From Paraburkholderia aromaticivorans (GTDB lineage Bacteria; Pseudomonadota; Gammaproteobacteria; Burkholderiales; Burkholderiaceae), in contig NZ_CP051515.1 of NCBI RefSeq assembly GCF_012689525.1, positions 2,542,001 to 2,606,000 on the forward strand: a stretch of DNA of 64,000 nucleotides, given 5' to 3'. Position numbers and translations under genes: made by a program. Within the stretch, counting starts at the first letter, position 1. Each line of letters starts with the position of its first letter. Shown here in pieces: positions 54,894 to 63,394 of this stretch. The notes beneath the pieces are model-generated. The model had not been told where the DNA came from. It ran no database searches and saw only the letters and a list, made by a program, of their open reading frames with translations.

Positions 54894-55877
54894 TCAGCCG
54901 CTCACGAGCGAGCGGAACGTGTCCACGCTTTCCGTGTAAGTCCCCGTCTGCCCATTCGATGTCACCGTGATGCCGACCGTCGACGCGTCCTTCGGCGTGA
55001 TGGTCTCGACGGTATCGCTCGTCGACAACTGGATCATGCCGGCCTGCACGTTGCCGCCGCTGATCGTGACCGGCGTCGGCGTCGCGACGTTGAAGGCGAT
55101 CACCGCGTCGGCCACGTTCACGCTGATGCTGCCGCTGGTGGAGAGCGTGTCCGTGACCGGATCCGTGCCGTGCACGCGCGAGTAATTCAGCGACGTAATC
55201 GTGATGGTGCCGCTGATGTTGCCCGAGCCCACCGGCTGCGAACGGCTGAGCGTCACCGTCGGCGCGCTCGCGGTGGTGGTGGTGACGCCCGTCTTCGCGT
55301 CGTAGCTCATGGTGAAGCTGACCGTGCCGTTCACCACGGTCGTGCTGTTCGCGGAAACCAGCGTCAACGCATTGGCCGTTTCAACGGCGGTGTACGACCA
55401 GTCGTTCGACGCCTTGCCGACCGCGCCCTGCGAACTCTGAATCTGCACGCTCACCGTGCCGGTAATCGAGGCGCTGTCCGATACGCCCGGCGCCTTCACT
55501 TGTCCCACGCATTGATTGAAGCTGACGGCCGCGCTTTCGCCGCTTTGCAGGCCGCTCGCGCCCGCACTTTGTGTCGCCACGCTAATCGAACCACCGACCG
55601 GGCAAGCGGTCGTGCTATTGGGCGTACCGGCCGTGACACCCGTGACCAGCGACTGCACCACCGAGGTATAGATCACCGCGACGCCCGGCCCCGACAGCAT
55701 GCCGAACGCGCCCGCATAACGCGCGACGTGCTCGCTTTGCACCGCCGAAGACAATTTCAGCACGTTGCTGCCGGTGCTGGCGCTACTGCCGCCCGAGCCA
55801 CCGCACGCGCTCAGTAACACCGTTGCGGCTGCAACGACTGCGGCACCGAACGATCGTGACGTTTGAGACAAAAACAT
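54894..55877 (-). CDS. Exported lipoprotein, function unknown
   Basis: A 327-residue lipoprotein. The signal AAVVAAATVLLSAC ends in a lipobox, followed by GGSGGSS. The mature part is rich in Ser, Thr, Val and Gly, with many short beta-strand-like pieces (for example GSISVNVADAVIAF and VTLSRSQPVGS), suggesting a beta-rich surface or periplasmic protein. ATG 55877 has GGAG at 5 bp, which fixes the start; the open frame further upstream is not supported. It is convergent with YceI at 54762 and head-to-head with the OMP remnant at 55949. No known domain. Confidence 0.75.
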   Translation of the reverse strand: MFLSQTSRSFGAAVVAAATVLLSACGGSGGSSASTGSNVLKLSSAVQSEHVARYAGAFGMLSGPGVAVIYTSVVQSLVTGVTAGTPNSTTACPVGGSISVATQSAGASGLQSGESAAVSFNQCVGQVKAPGVSDSASITGTVSVQIQSSQGAVGKASNDWSYTAVETANALTLVSANSTTVVNGTVSFTMSYDAKTGVTTTTASAPTVTLSRSQPVGSGNISGTITITSLNYSRVHGTDPVTDTLSTSGSISVNVADAVIAFNVATPTPVTISGGNVQAGMIQLSTSDTVETITPKDASTVGITVTSNGQTGTYTESVDTFRSLVSG

Positions 55878-55948
55878 AACTGCTCCAGATCCAGAAAGCC
55901 GGTCGCGCACACCATCACGACACACGCAAGACGAAGCGCAGCGCGCTC

Positions 55949-56329
55949 TTTCGCGTGACGGCCGGCGCGCTCATCAACGACGACGAACTGAGCGCGCATG
56001 CCGTGCCGAACGCGCAAGGCAACTACAAGATCGGCGACGACTTCGTGCCCGCCGTGGGCGCCGCGCCCTCGGCCATCGTCACGCTGCCGCGCGTGATGCC
56101 TTACCTCGGCATCGGTTACGGCCACAAGCCGGTCTCGAAGGGTTTCGGTATGACGTTCGATCTCGGCGTGGCGTACGGCCGCCCGCGCGCCAGCTACAAC
56201 GTGCCGGCGATCTATTCGATGTTCACGCCGCAGTCGAACATCGACGAGCAGGAGCGCAAGATCAGCGACAAGGTGGAGCGCTACAAGCTCTATCCGGTGT
56301 TGCAGATCGGGGTGAGCTACCGGTTCTGA
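55949..56329 (+). pseudogene. Truncated outer-membrane protein (C-terminal part only)
   Basis: From about 55949 the frame reads LFRVTAGALINDDELSAHAV, then VMPYLGIGYGHKPVSKGFG, DLGVAYGRPRASYNV and ends YPVLQIGVSYRF, the aromatic terminal strand of an outer-membrane beta-barrel. Such proteins are normally about 220 residues with a signal peptide and N-terminal strands; here these are missing and no start with a ribosome-binding site exists. The break is within 75 bp of the lipoprotein gene start, so a rearrangement joined the two. A good terminator follows at 56356. Confidence 0.75.
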
Positions 56330-56355
56330 GCACCTTTTAGAAATTGCAATTGGCT

Positions 56356-56386
56356 AGCCTGCAACCCTTACGTTTGCAGGCTTTTC
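56356..56386 (+). terminator. Rho-independent terminator
   Basis: AGCCTGCAA and TTGCAGGCT are exact 9-bp complements with a 9-bp spacer (the extra T after CCCTTACG included), followed at once by TTTC. This is the normal end of the truncated outer-membrane gene and may also stop traffic from the other side. Confidence 0.85.
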
Positions 56387-56530
56387 TCTGTTTACGTTTT
56401 TTGCCCTACGCGTACCGCGCTGCGCAGACAGTCTTCGTGCCGCCTCTCGCATGCCGCGGCACGTTTGACACGATCGACGCCGCTGCCCACCGGCCTGAAC
56501 ACCTGGCGCAAGCACTCAGGCGCCGTTGCC

Positions 56531-57748
56531 TCAAAGCCAGGTCCCACCCTGACGTTCGTTCGGCTCTTCTGTGAGGGCGTCGAAACCGTGAATCCAGTCC
56601 AGATGATTTAGCACGCTGTCGCGTGCGCCGAGGCGCGCGTTGCGCGCCTGCGCGGCCGGCCCGTCAGGCAGATGCAGCACATCCGCAGTGGAAATCGACG
56701 CGTACTGCACCTTGCGCGTACGGCCCCGGCGCAAGCGCTCGTAGGCTTCCTGCGCCTCGCGCCAATTGACTGGGCCCGCCTTGGCAAGCTGCGCGGCCAG
56801 CACGACTGCATCCTCGATCGACTGGTTGGCACCCTGGCCGTGGTGTGGCACCAGCGCATGCGCGGCGTCGCCGATCAGGGTCACGCGGCCCTTGCTCCAC
56901 CGGCTGAGCGGAGGACGATGGAAGAGCCCCCAGCGCTGGCTGATCGGCACAGCCGTGATCATCTGTGTCACGGCCGGATGCCAGTCCTTGAACAGGCGCA
57001 GTTGCTCACCCTCGCTAGCTGACATGACCCAGTCACGCGACGGCCACGGCGACGGATGACGCTCGACCAGCAGGAAGTTCTGATCGCCCTGGTCACCGAT
57101 CGGATAATGCAGCAGATGGCCCTGTGGTCCGATCCAGAACTGGATGGTCTCGGGATCCGGCAGCAGGTCCATGCTCCCGGCCGGCACCACGCCGCGAAAG
57201 CCTGAGCAGCCTGAATACAATACGTCGTCGTAGCCGAGCATCCAGCGCCGCGTGATCGAGCGCGCTCCGTCGGCGCCGATCACCAGATCCGCTTCGATGC
57301 GCTGACCGTTATCGAAGGCCAGGCTTACGCGATCCGGTTGCTGTGCGAGATCGACGAGCCGATGGCTCAAGTTGATGCGCTCGAGGCCGACCGCCTTCGA
57401 CAACACGGCCTGGAGATCGGCACGATGAACACCCCAGTACGAGCCGCCGAATTGCTCACGGTAGGTGGGTGCGCCGCGGTGGTGTCCGATGACGGCGCCA
57501 CTGCGTCCATCGCGATAGATCAGACCGGGTATCTCGGCGCACACGGTGTCGAAGGCCGCGCGCAGTCCCATGCGTTCGTAGAAGCGCGTGGCATTGGCCG
57601 ATAGCGCGACGGCCGCTCCTACCTCGCGCAGTTCGTCGGTCTGCTCGTAGAGCTGCGCATCGATTCCATGTTCGCGCAGCGCGAGCGCAAGCGTGAGGCC
57701 GCCGATGCCCGCGCCGACGATGGCAATCTTCAGATCCATCTGTTTCAT
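56531..57748 (-). CDS. FAD-dependent aromatic monooxygenase (salicylate 1-hydroxylase-like)
   Basis: A 405-residue flavin monooxygenase. FAD motifs are in order: GAGIGGLTLALALREHG near the N-terminus, the DG motif LVIGADGARS near 160, and the GD motif VTLIGDAAHALVPHHGQG near 295. This is the group with salicylate and 3-hydroxybenzoate 6-hydroxylases. ATG 57748 has GGAGA upstream. The divergent LysR gene at 57922 is strongly NahR-like, which favours salicylate or a related hydroxybenzoate as substrate. No downstream catechol or gentisate genes are in the window. Confidence 0.87.
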   Translation of the reverse strand: MKQMDLKIAIVGAGIGGLTLALALREHGIDAQLYEQTDELREVGAAVALSANATRFYERMGLRAAFDTVCAEIPGLIYRDGRSGAVIGHHRGAPTYREQFGGSYWGVHRADLQAVLSKAVGLERINLSHRLVDLAQQPDRVSLAFDNGQRIEADLVIGADGARSITRRWMLGYDDVLYSGCSGFRGVVPAGSMDLLPDPETIQFWIGPQGHLLHYPIGDQGDQNFLLVERHPSPWPSRDWVMSASEGEQLRLFKDWHPAVTQMITAVPISQRWGLFHRPPLSRWSKGRVTLIGDAAHALVPHHGQGANQSIEDAVVLAAQLAKAGPVNWREAQEAYERLRRGRTRKVQYASISTADVLHLPDGPAAQARNARLGARDSVLNHLDWIHGFDALTEEPNERQGGTWL

Positions 57749-57921
57749 GAAAGTGTCTCCAATATCTTGATCAATCGCTCTGGGGTGGCGTGGGGTGCGC
57801 CAAGGTCACATCGAATGTGTGCGCCGTGTGTGTATTCTCAGTACAGGGCGTTCATCCTGCAATAAAATGGAAGGAATCTGCTTCATCACTGAAAGGAATG
57901 AGAGTCCGTCATGTCAAAGCT

Positions 57922-58866
57922 ATGGAACTGAGCGATGTCGACCTCAACCTGCTGCTGCTTTTTCAGCGGCTGATGCAGGAACGGCGCGTGTCGACCGTCG
58001 CCGAGCAGATGAACATGAGCCAGCCCGGCGTCAGCAATGCACTCGCGAAGCTGCGCCGCCGGCTTGGCGATCCGTTGTTCGTGCGCGGGCCGGGCGGTGT
58101 CATACCCACGCCGTTCGCGCTGCGTCTGGCTGAACCCGTCTCGCAGGCACTCGCGACGCTTCACGCTGCGCTCAACCCCGAAAGTGGTTTTGATCCACTG
58201 CTTGCAAGGCGCACCATCACGATCGGAATGACAGATATCGGCGAGGTCGTATTCCTGCCCGCGCTGGTCGAACGCCTTTCGCACGCAGCACCGGGCATCG
58301 CACTTAACACAGTCCGCAACGCGAGCGTCAATCTGCGCGACGAAATGGCTGACGGCCGGGTCGATCTCGCCATCGGCTTGCTGCCGCAACTCCAGGGCGG
58401 CTGTTACCAGCGTCGCCTGTTCGATCAATCGTATGTTTGCGTATTCCGGCGCGGCCATCCACTTGAGGACGCGGCGCTGACACTCACTGCCTGGCGCGAG
58501 GCCGAGCATCTGGTAGTGGTGTCAGCAGGCACGGGGCATGGGCAGGTAGACGATTGGCTGAAACGGCGCGGCGTGCGGCGCCAGGTTCGACTGACAGTGC
58601 CGCATTTCATGAGCGTGGGCTATATCCTGCAACGCACCGATCTGATCGCCACGGTGCCGGAGCGACTCGCGCTGCAACTGGCCATGCCGTTTTCGCTTAG
58701 CCTGCGCGCGTTGCCCGTAGCGCTGCCCGCCGCGCCGATTCATCTGCTTTGGCACGCGCGGGTCCAGCAGGACGAAGGGAATCGCTGGCTGCGCGGGGTG
58801 GTGATCGATCTGTTCGCGGATACGGCAGTGCACGTGCGCAAGACAAGGCCTGCGAAAAAAAAATAA
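57922..58866 (+). CDS. NahR/DntR-type LysR regulator
   Basis: A 314-residue regulator. It opens MELSDVDLNLLLLFQRLMQE, and the helices MSQPGVSNALAKLRRRLGDPLFVRGPGG match the NahR HTH closely. The effector domain has GMTDIGEVVFLPALVERL, LAIGLLPQLQGG, VSAGTGHGQVDDWL and HFMSVGYILQRTDLIATVP, also NahR-like. NahR activates naphthalene/salicylate genes in response to salicylate. The start is ATG 57922; the longer frame from 57790 has no ribosome-binding site. A small palindrome TTGATCAA lies in the divergent gap at 57767-57774. Confidence 0.92.
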   Translation: MELSDVDLNLLLLFQRLMQERRVSTVAEQMNMSQPGVSNALAKLRRRLGDPLFVRGPGGVIPTPFALRLAEPVSQALATLHAALNPESGFDPLLARRTITIGMTDIGEVVFLPALVERLSHAAPGIALNTVRNASVNLRDEMADGRVDLAIGLLPQLQGGCYQRRLFDQSYVCVFRRGHPLEDAALTLTAWREAEHLVVVSAGTGHGQVDDWLKRRGVRRQVRLTVPHFMSVGYILQRTDLIATVPERLALQLAMPFSLSLRALPVALPAAPIHLLWHARVQQDEGNRWLRGVVIDLFADTAVHVRKTRPAKKK

Positions 58867-59030
58867 GACTGGTCGGTTGCTTCCAGGCATGCAGTGCGAC
58901 TCATCGCTTCTGCTCACCCGGCAGTTCATTGACCGAAGCGACTGTTGATTCCGCTTCGGCTGTAACATTCAGACAATGCGTGCTTTCGCGCAAGAGCGAG
59001 TTTTATCCAAACCAGCAGGAGCGTGTTTTC

Positions 59031-59930
59031 ATGAACACCCAGCGGATCATGCGAATCATCAAACGGCTCGCACTCGTCGCGCTCACGCTGTCGGGTCTCT
59101 GGCCCGGCGGCCTCACATGGGCCGACGACAATGCCACCGCGCTCAGGGGCGAGTACGACACGCTCGCGCCACAGCTCAAGTCGAATGTGTTTCATCGCCC
59201 GATCCATCTGGACTCGGAGGAAACGCAGAACGCGTTGAAAGGCGATATCTACGCCGTAGTCGATTATCCGTTCGCGACCGTCAACAGCGCATTCAACGAC
59301 CCGCAGCGAGGCCCCGCGAACTGGTGCGAAGTGCTGATCCTGCATCTGAACACAAAGTACTGTCATGCCACTTCAGGCAGCAACGGCGCGACCATCAGCA
59401 TGAACGTCGGCAAGAAGACGGAACAGGAACTCGGTGACACGTCGCGTGTGCAGCTCAATTACCGTTCGGTTGCGACGAATCCCGACTACTTCCAGGTCGT
59501 TCTGAGCGCTGCGGAAGGACCGCTCAGCACGAAGGACTATCGCATCGTGCTCGAAGCCGTCGATATCGGCACAGGGCGCACGTTCCTGCACCTCACGTAT
59601 TCGTACGGATTCGGCATGGCGGGACGAATCGCAATGAAGACTTATCTCGCGACCATAGGCAGCGCAAAAGTGGGCTTTACGCAGGCGTCAAACGGCGATT
59701 ACGTCGGCGGTGTGCGCGGCCTCGTCGAGCGCAATACGATGCGTTATTACCTCGCCATCGACGCGTACCTGGGTTCGCTTTCCATGCCTGCCGACAAACG
59801 CGCCGACCAACGCTTTGCGACATGGTTCGATGCGACAGAGCAGTACCCGCGTCAATTGCATGAGTTGAGCCGGCAAGAATATCTACAGATGAAAAAGAAC
59901 GAATACCAGCGCCAGCAAACGGCGCAATAG
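59031..59930 (+). CDS. Exported protein of unknown function
   Basis: A 299-residue protein. The signal peptide LALVALTLSGLWPGGLTWA ends just before DDNATALRGEYDTLAPQL. The mature domain has no cysteine cluster or familiar motif beyond two Cys (WCEVLI and KYCHAT, probably disulfide-linked), and strand-like segments such as FQVVLSAAEG and GRTFLHLTYSYGFGM. The last 20 residues are a charged helix (QEYLQMKKNEYQRQQ). ATG 59031 has AGGAG upstream. It lies alone between the LysR gene and dinB. I do not recognise it. Confidence 0.7.
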   Translation: MNTQRIMRIIKRLALVALTLSGLWPGGLTWADDNATALRGEYDTLAPQLKSNVFHRPIHLDSEETQNALKGDIYAVVDYPFATVNSAFNDPQRGPANWCEVLILHLNTKYCHATSGSNGATISMNVGKKTEQELGDTSRVQLNYRSVATNPDYFQVVLSAAEGPLSTKDYRIVLEAVDIGTGRTFLHLTYSYGFGMAGRIAMKTYLATIGSAKVGFTQASNGDYVGGVRGLVERNTMRYYLAIDAYLGSLSMPADKRADQRFATWFDATEQYPRQLHELSRQEYLQMKKNEYQRQQTAQ

Positions 59931-60019
59931 AAGAACCGCGGAGGGGGACCGCGCTTGCGGCGGCGTAGCACGGTACTATTACGGTTTGACCGTCGTTGTC
60001 AGCCGTTCTATTGCCACCC

Positions 60020-61186
60020 ATGAGTTCTGCAAGCCGCCGCATCGCGCACCTCGACATGGACGCGTTCTACGCGTCCGTCGAGCTTTTGCGCTATCCGGAA
60101 CTGCGCGGCCAGGCGGTGGTGATCGGCGGCGGCCGCAACGGCATACCGCAAACACTCGAAGACGGCACCCGCCGCTTCGCGAAGCTGCGCGATTACGCGG
60201 GCCGCGGCGTGGTGACCACCTCCACTTACGAAGCCCGCGCGCTCGGCGTGTTCTCGGCCATGGGCATGATGAAGGCCGCCGTGCTCGCGCCGGACGCGAT
60301 CCTGCTGCCCACCGACTTCGACTCCTATCGCCACTATTCGCGCCTGTTCAAGGCGGCCGTCGGCACGTTCACCGACCAGATCGAAGACCGCGGCATCGAC
60401 GAAATCTATATCGATCTGACCGAGCTGCCGGGCGAGCCGCGCGAGATCGCCGCGCGCATCAAGCAGGCGGTCAATCAGGCCACCGGCCTCACCTGCTCCA
60501 TTTGCGTGGCGCCGAACAAGCTGCTCGCGAAGATCGGCTCCGAACTCGACAAACCCGACGGTCTCACCATCCTCACGCCGGCCGACGTGCCGCTGCGCGT
60601 CTGGCCGCTGCCGGTGCGCAAGGTTAACGGCATCGGACCGAAGGCCGCCGAAAAGCTGACCGCGCTCGGTCTCGCCACGGTCGGCGATCTGGCGGCGGCG
60701 GACGCGGGGCTCTTGCAGGACCACTTCGGACGCAGCTACTCGGCGTGGCTCATGGAGGTCGCGCAGGGCTACGATGAGCGGCCGGTCGTGGTCGAATCGG
60801 AGCCCAAGTCGATGAGCCGCGAGACGACCTTCGAGCGCGATCTGCATCCGCGTCACGACCGGCCCGCGCTATCGAGTTCGTTCACCGGCTTGTGCGTGCG
60901 CGTGGCGGAAGATCTGGTGCGCAAGGGCTATGTGGGGCGTACCGTGGGCATCAAACTGCGTTACGACGATTTCCGCACGGTCACACGCGATCTGACGCTG
61001 GACGTGCCGACCGCCGACGCCGCCGAAATCCGGCGCGCGGCAACCGAATGCCTGCGCAGAGTGGAATTGAACCGCAAGCTGCGGCTTCTCGGCGTGCGCG
61101 TCAGCGCATTGACGCCGGCCAACGCGACGCCACCGGTGCGGCGTCTGCCGGTTCAGGCCGACTTGCCCTTCACCAGCGACGAATAA
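60020..61186 (+). CDS. dinB: DNA polymerase IV (Y family)
   Basis: A 388-residue translesion polymerase. The catalytic site is AHLDMDAFYASVE at residues 10-21 and GIDEIYIDLTE near 126. The palm, thumb and little-finger order is normal, with the HhH segment VNGIGPKAAEKLTALGL. Between VVIGGG and RGVVTT lies an extra loop of about 20 residues (LEDGTRRFAKLRDYAG), longer than in E. coli DinB. The C-terminus ends in QADLPF, a sliding-clamp-binding motif. The ATG at 60020 is preferred over the frame to 59996 by homology. Its 3' end overlaps the convergent kinase gene by 34 bp. Confidence 0.95.
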   Translation: MSSASRRIAHLDMDAFYASVELLRYPELRGQAVVIGGGRNGIPQTLEDGTRRFAKLRDYAGRGVVTTSTYEARALGVFSAMGMMKAAVLAPDAILLPTDFDSYRHYSRLFKAAVGTFTDQIEDRGIDEIYIDLTELPGEPREIAARIKQAVNQATGLTCSICVAPNKLLAKIGSELDKPDGLTILTPADVPLRVWPLPVRKVNGIGPKAAEKLTALGLATVGDLAAADAGLLQDHFGRSYSAWLMEVAQGYDERPVVVESEPKSMSRETTFERDLHPRHDRPALSSSFTGLCVRVAEDLVRKGYVGRTVGIKLRYDDFRTVTRDLTLDVPTADAAEIRRAATECLRRVELNRKLRLLGVRVSALTPANATPPVRRLPVQADLPFTSDE

Positions 61187-62610
61187 CCGGCGCCGTCAGC
61201 AGCCGCACTCGCGTTGGTGCGCGCCGCCGGCACGCCGACTTCCATCGGCGAGACCGCCGCGACCGAGAACACAAAGGTGTTGATGCCGTGCGCGCTTTGC
61301 GCCGACACGCTGCCGCGATGCATCTCCGCAATCGCTTTCACGATCGCGAGACCCAGGCCGTGATTTTCGCGGCTGTTCGTGCGCGAAACCTCGGCACGAT
61401 AGAACCGGTCGAACAGATGTTCGAGCACATCCGGCGAGATCGGCTCACCGGGATTGGCCACCGCAACGCGTACCTGATCCTCGTCACTCACGATCGTCAC
61501 GCTGATCTCGGCGTCCGGCTCGCAATGCTGGATGGCGTTCATCAACAGATTCGTACAGGCGCGGCCGAACAGCGAGCGGTTCACGCGCGCTATGGCGTCG
61601 CCGCGCAATTGCGCGTGCACTCGCGCTTCTTCGAGCGGTATCTCCAGAAACTCCAGCGTATGCGCGACTTCCGCGGCCAGCGACACGTCGACGAGGCCCG
61701 TTGCGCGTTCGCCCTGATCGGCGCGGGCGAGGAACAGCATGTCGTTGATGATCGCCCTCATGCGCTCGTATTCTTCGAGATTCGATTGCAACGTATGGCG
61801 CAGATCGTCGACCGAGCGATTGCGCGTCAACGCCACTTCCGTCTGGCCGATCAGAATCGTCACCGGCGTGCGCAGTTCATGGGCCACGTCCGCATTGAAC
61901 GATTCGAGGCGGCCATACGCGCCGTCGAGCCGCTCCAATGCGCCGTTGAAGGAGTTGGCCAGGTCGTTCAGTTCGAGCGGCAGCGAGGCCGTATTCAGAC
62001 GCTGTGAGCGGTTATTTGGACTCACGGCGGAAGCGTCGCGCGTGAGACGCGTGAGCGGCGCGAGGCCGAGCCGCGTCACCGAATAGCTGAGCAACAGCAC
62101 GCCAAGACTGCCCAGCGCCGACAGCGCGGCGAGCGCAGAGCCGAACACGCGCATGGTGCGCACATTAGGCGAATAGCTCGCGGCCACCTGCAATTGGACC
62201 GCCGGACGCGCGCCGTACGCCGGAATCGTGGCCGTCGAAGTCAACATATCCTGGCCGCCGCCGGCCGGCGTCACGCGCGCATAGCCGCCCGCCCAGCTCG
62301 TGACCACCGAGCCGTCGACCGGCGTGCCGTAATGGAAATACGGATCGGTGCTCGACACGGCATACACCGTGCTGCCGTCGTGCGGCGTCATGTCGGTCAG
62401 CTTTTCGCGCGCCATGCGCCACTTCTCCGGCGTCACGGCGTGATACACGATGATGCGCGCGATCTGTGTGCGGTCGTCGAGCGACTCGCGCAGATGGTGT
62501 TCGAGCTGCGTGCGCAGCACCAGAAAGAGCCCCGTGCCGACCAGCGTGAACACGGACAGCGCGACGAACGCGAACATCAACGCGAGGCGCCGGGCAATCG
62601 AGCGGTTCAT
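61153..62610 (-). CDS. CusS/IrlS-type heavy-metal sensor kinase
   Basis: A 485-residue inner-membrane kinase. Helix 1 is ALMFAFVALSVFTLVGTGLFLV, then a periplasmic sensor region to about 150, helix 2 ALAALSALGSLGVLLLSYSV, HAMP, the phospho-acceptor His in DVAHELRTPVTIL, and the ATPase motifs NLLMNAIQHC, GEPISPD and NHGLGLAIVK. The periplasmic and HAMP arrangement is of the heavy-metal sensor type. ATG 62610 overlaps the regulator stop by 4 bp. It is the last gene of a set with the regulator and an outer-membrane factor. Confidence 0.91.
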   Translation of the reverse strand: MNRSIARRLALMFAFVALSVFTLVGTGLFLVLRTQLEHHLRESLDDRTQIARIIVYHAVTPEKWRMAREKLTDMTPHDGSTVYAVSSTDPYFHYGTPVDGSVVTSWAGGYARVTPAGGGQDMLTSTATIPAYGARPAVQLQVAASYSPNVRTMRVFGSALAALSALGSLGVLLLSYSVTRLGLAPLTRLTRDASAVSPNNRSQRLNTASLPLELNDLANSFNGALERLDGAYGRLESFNADVAHELRTPVTILIGQTEVALTRNRSVDDLRHTLQSNLEEYERMRAIINDMLFLARADQGERATGLVDVSLAAEVAHTLEFLEIPLEEARVHAQLRGDAIARVNRSLFGRACTNLLMNAIQHCEPDAEISVTIVSDEDQVRVAVANPGEPISPDVLEHLFDRFYRAEVSRTNSRENHGLGLAIVKAIAEMHRGSVSAQSAHGINTFVFSVAAVSPMEVGVPAARTNASAAADGAGYSSLVKGKSA

Positions 62611-63293
62611 GACTGCTCCGCCTCTTCGCGCACTTCGAGCACGTACCCCATGCCGCGCACGGTATGCAGCAGTTTGGAGGGGAACGGGCCGTCGAGCTTG
62701 GCGCGCAATCGTTTGATCGCGGTCTCGACCACGTTGGTATGGCTGTCGAAATTGACGTCCCAGACGAGTTCGGTAATCGCGGTCTTCGACAGAATGTCGC
62801 CTTGCCGGCGCGCCAGTACGCTGAGCAGCTGGAATTCTTTGGCGGTGAGATCGAGGCGCACGCCGTCGCGAGTCGCGCGCCGGCCGATCAGATCGACGAA
62901 CAGATCGCCGACGGAAATCAGCGTCGATTCCTGCGAACGGGTGCGGCGCGCGAGCGCATGCAGCCGCTCGACCAGTTCGAGGAACGAAAAGGGTTTGGTG
63001 AGGTAATCGTCGGCGCCTTCGCGCAGGCCGCGCACGCGGTCGTTCACATGGTCGCGCGCGGTGAGCATGATGACCGGCGTGGACTTGCGCATACGCAGCG
63101 CCTTCAGCACGCTGAAGCCGTCGCGTTTGGGCAGCATCACGTCGAGGACGATCACGTCGTAATCGAATTCGGTGGCCAGATGCATGCCTTCCTCGCCGTC
63201 GAGCGCGACGTCGACGACCCACCCCTGCTCTGTCAAACCGGAGCGCAGGTAGTCCACCACCTTGTGCTCGTCTTCAACAATCAGCAATTTCAT
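62607..63293 (-). CDS. CusR/IrlR-type response regulator
   Basis: A 228-residue OmpR-family regulator. It has LLIVEDEHKVVDYLRSGLTE, the phospho-acceptor Asp in VIVLDVMLPKRDGF, LTARDHVND and LTKPFSFLELVER, and the DNA-binding end LHTVRGMGYVLE. This pattern is the copper/heavy-metal regulator subgroup. It lies 101 bp after the outer-membrane factor stop, and its own promoter may be in that gap. Metal efflux control is inferred from family and from the neighbouring efflux gene. Confidence 0.93.
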   Translation of the reverse strand: MKLLIVEDEHKVVDYLRSGLTEQGWVVDVALDGEEGMHLATEFDYDVIVLDVMLPKRDGFSVLKALRMRKSTPVIMLTARDHVNDRVRGLREGADDYLTKPFSFLELVERLHALARRTRSQESTLISVGDLFVDLIGRRATRDGVRLDLTAKEFQLLSVLARRQGDILSKTAITELVWDVNFDSHTNVVETAIKRLRAKLDGPFPSKLLHTVRGMGYVLEVREEAEQS

Positions 63294-63394
63294 GCGCGTC
63301 CCCTTGTCTGTGCATTATACGAAACGCCTTGCAATCGTCTTGCGCACCGCCGCGTGCTTCTGTTGCCGCCCCTGCTGCTTCATGATCCGGTAGC

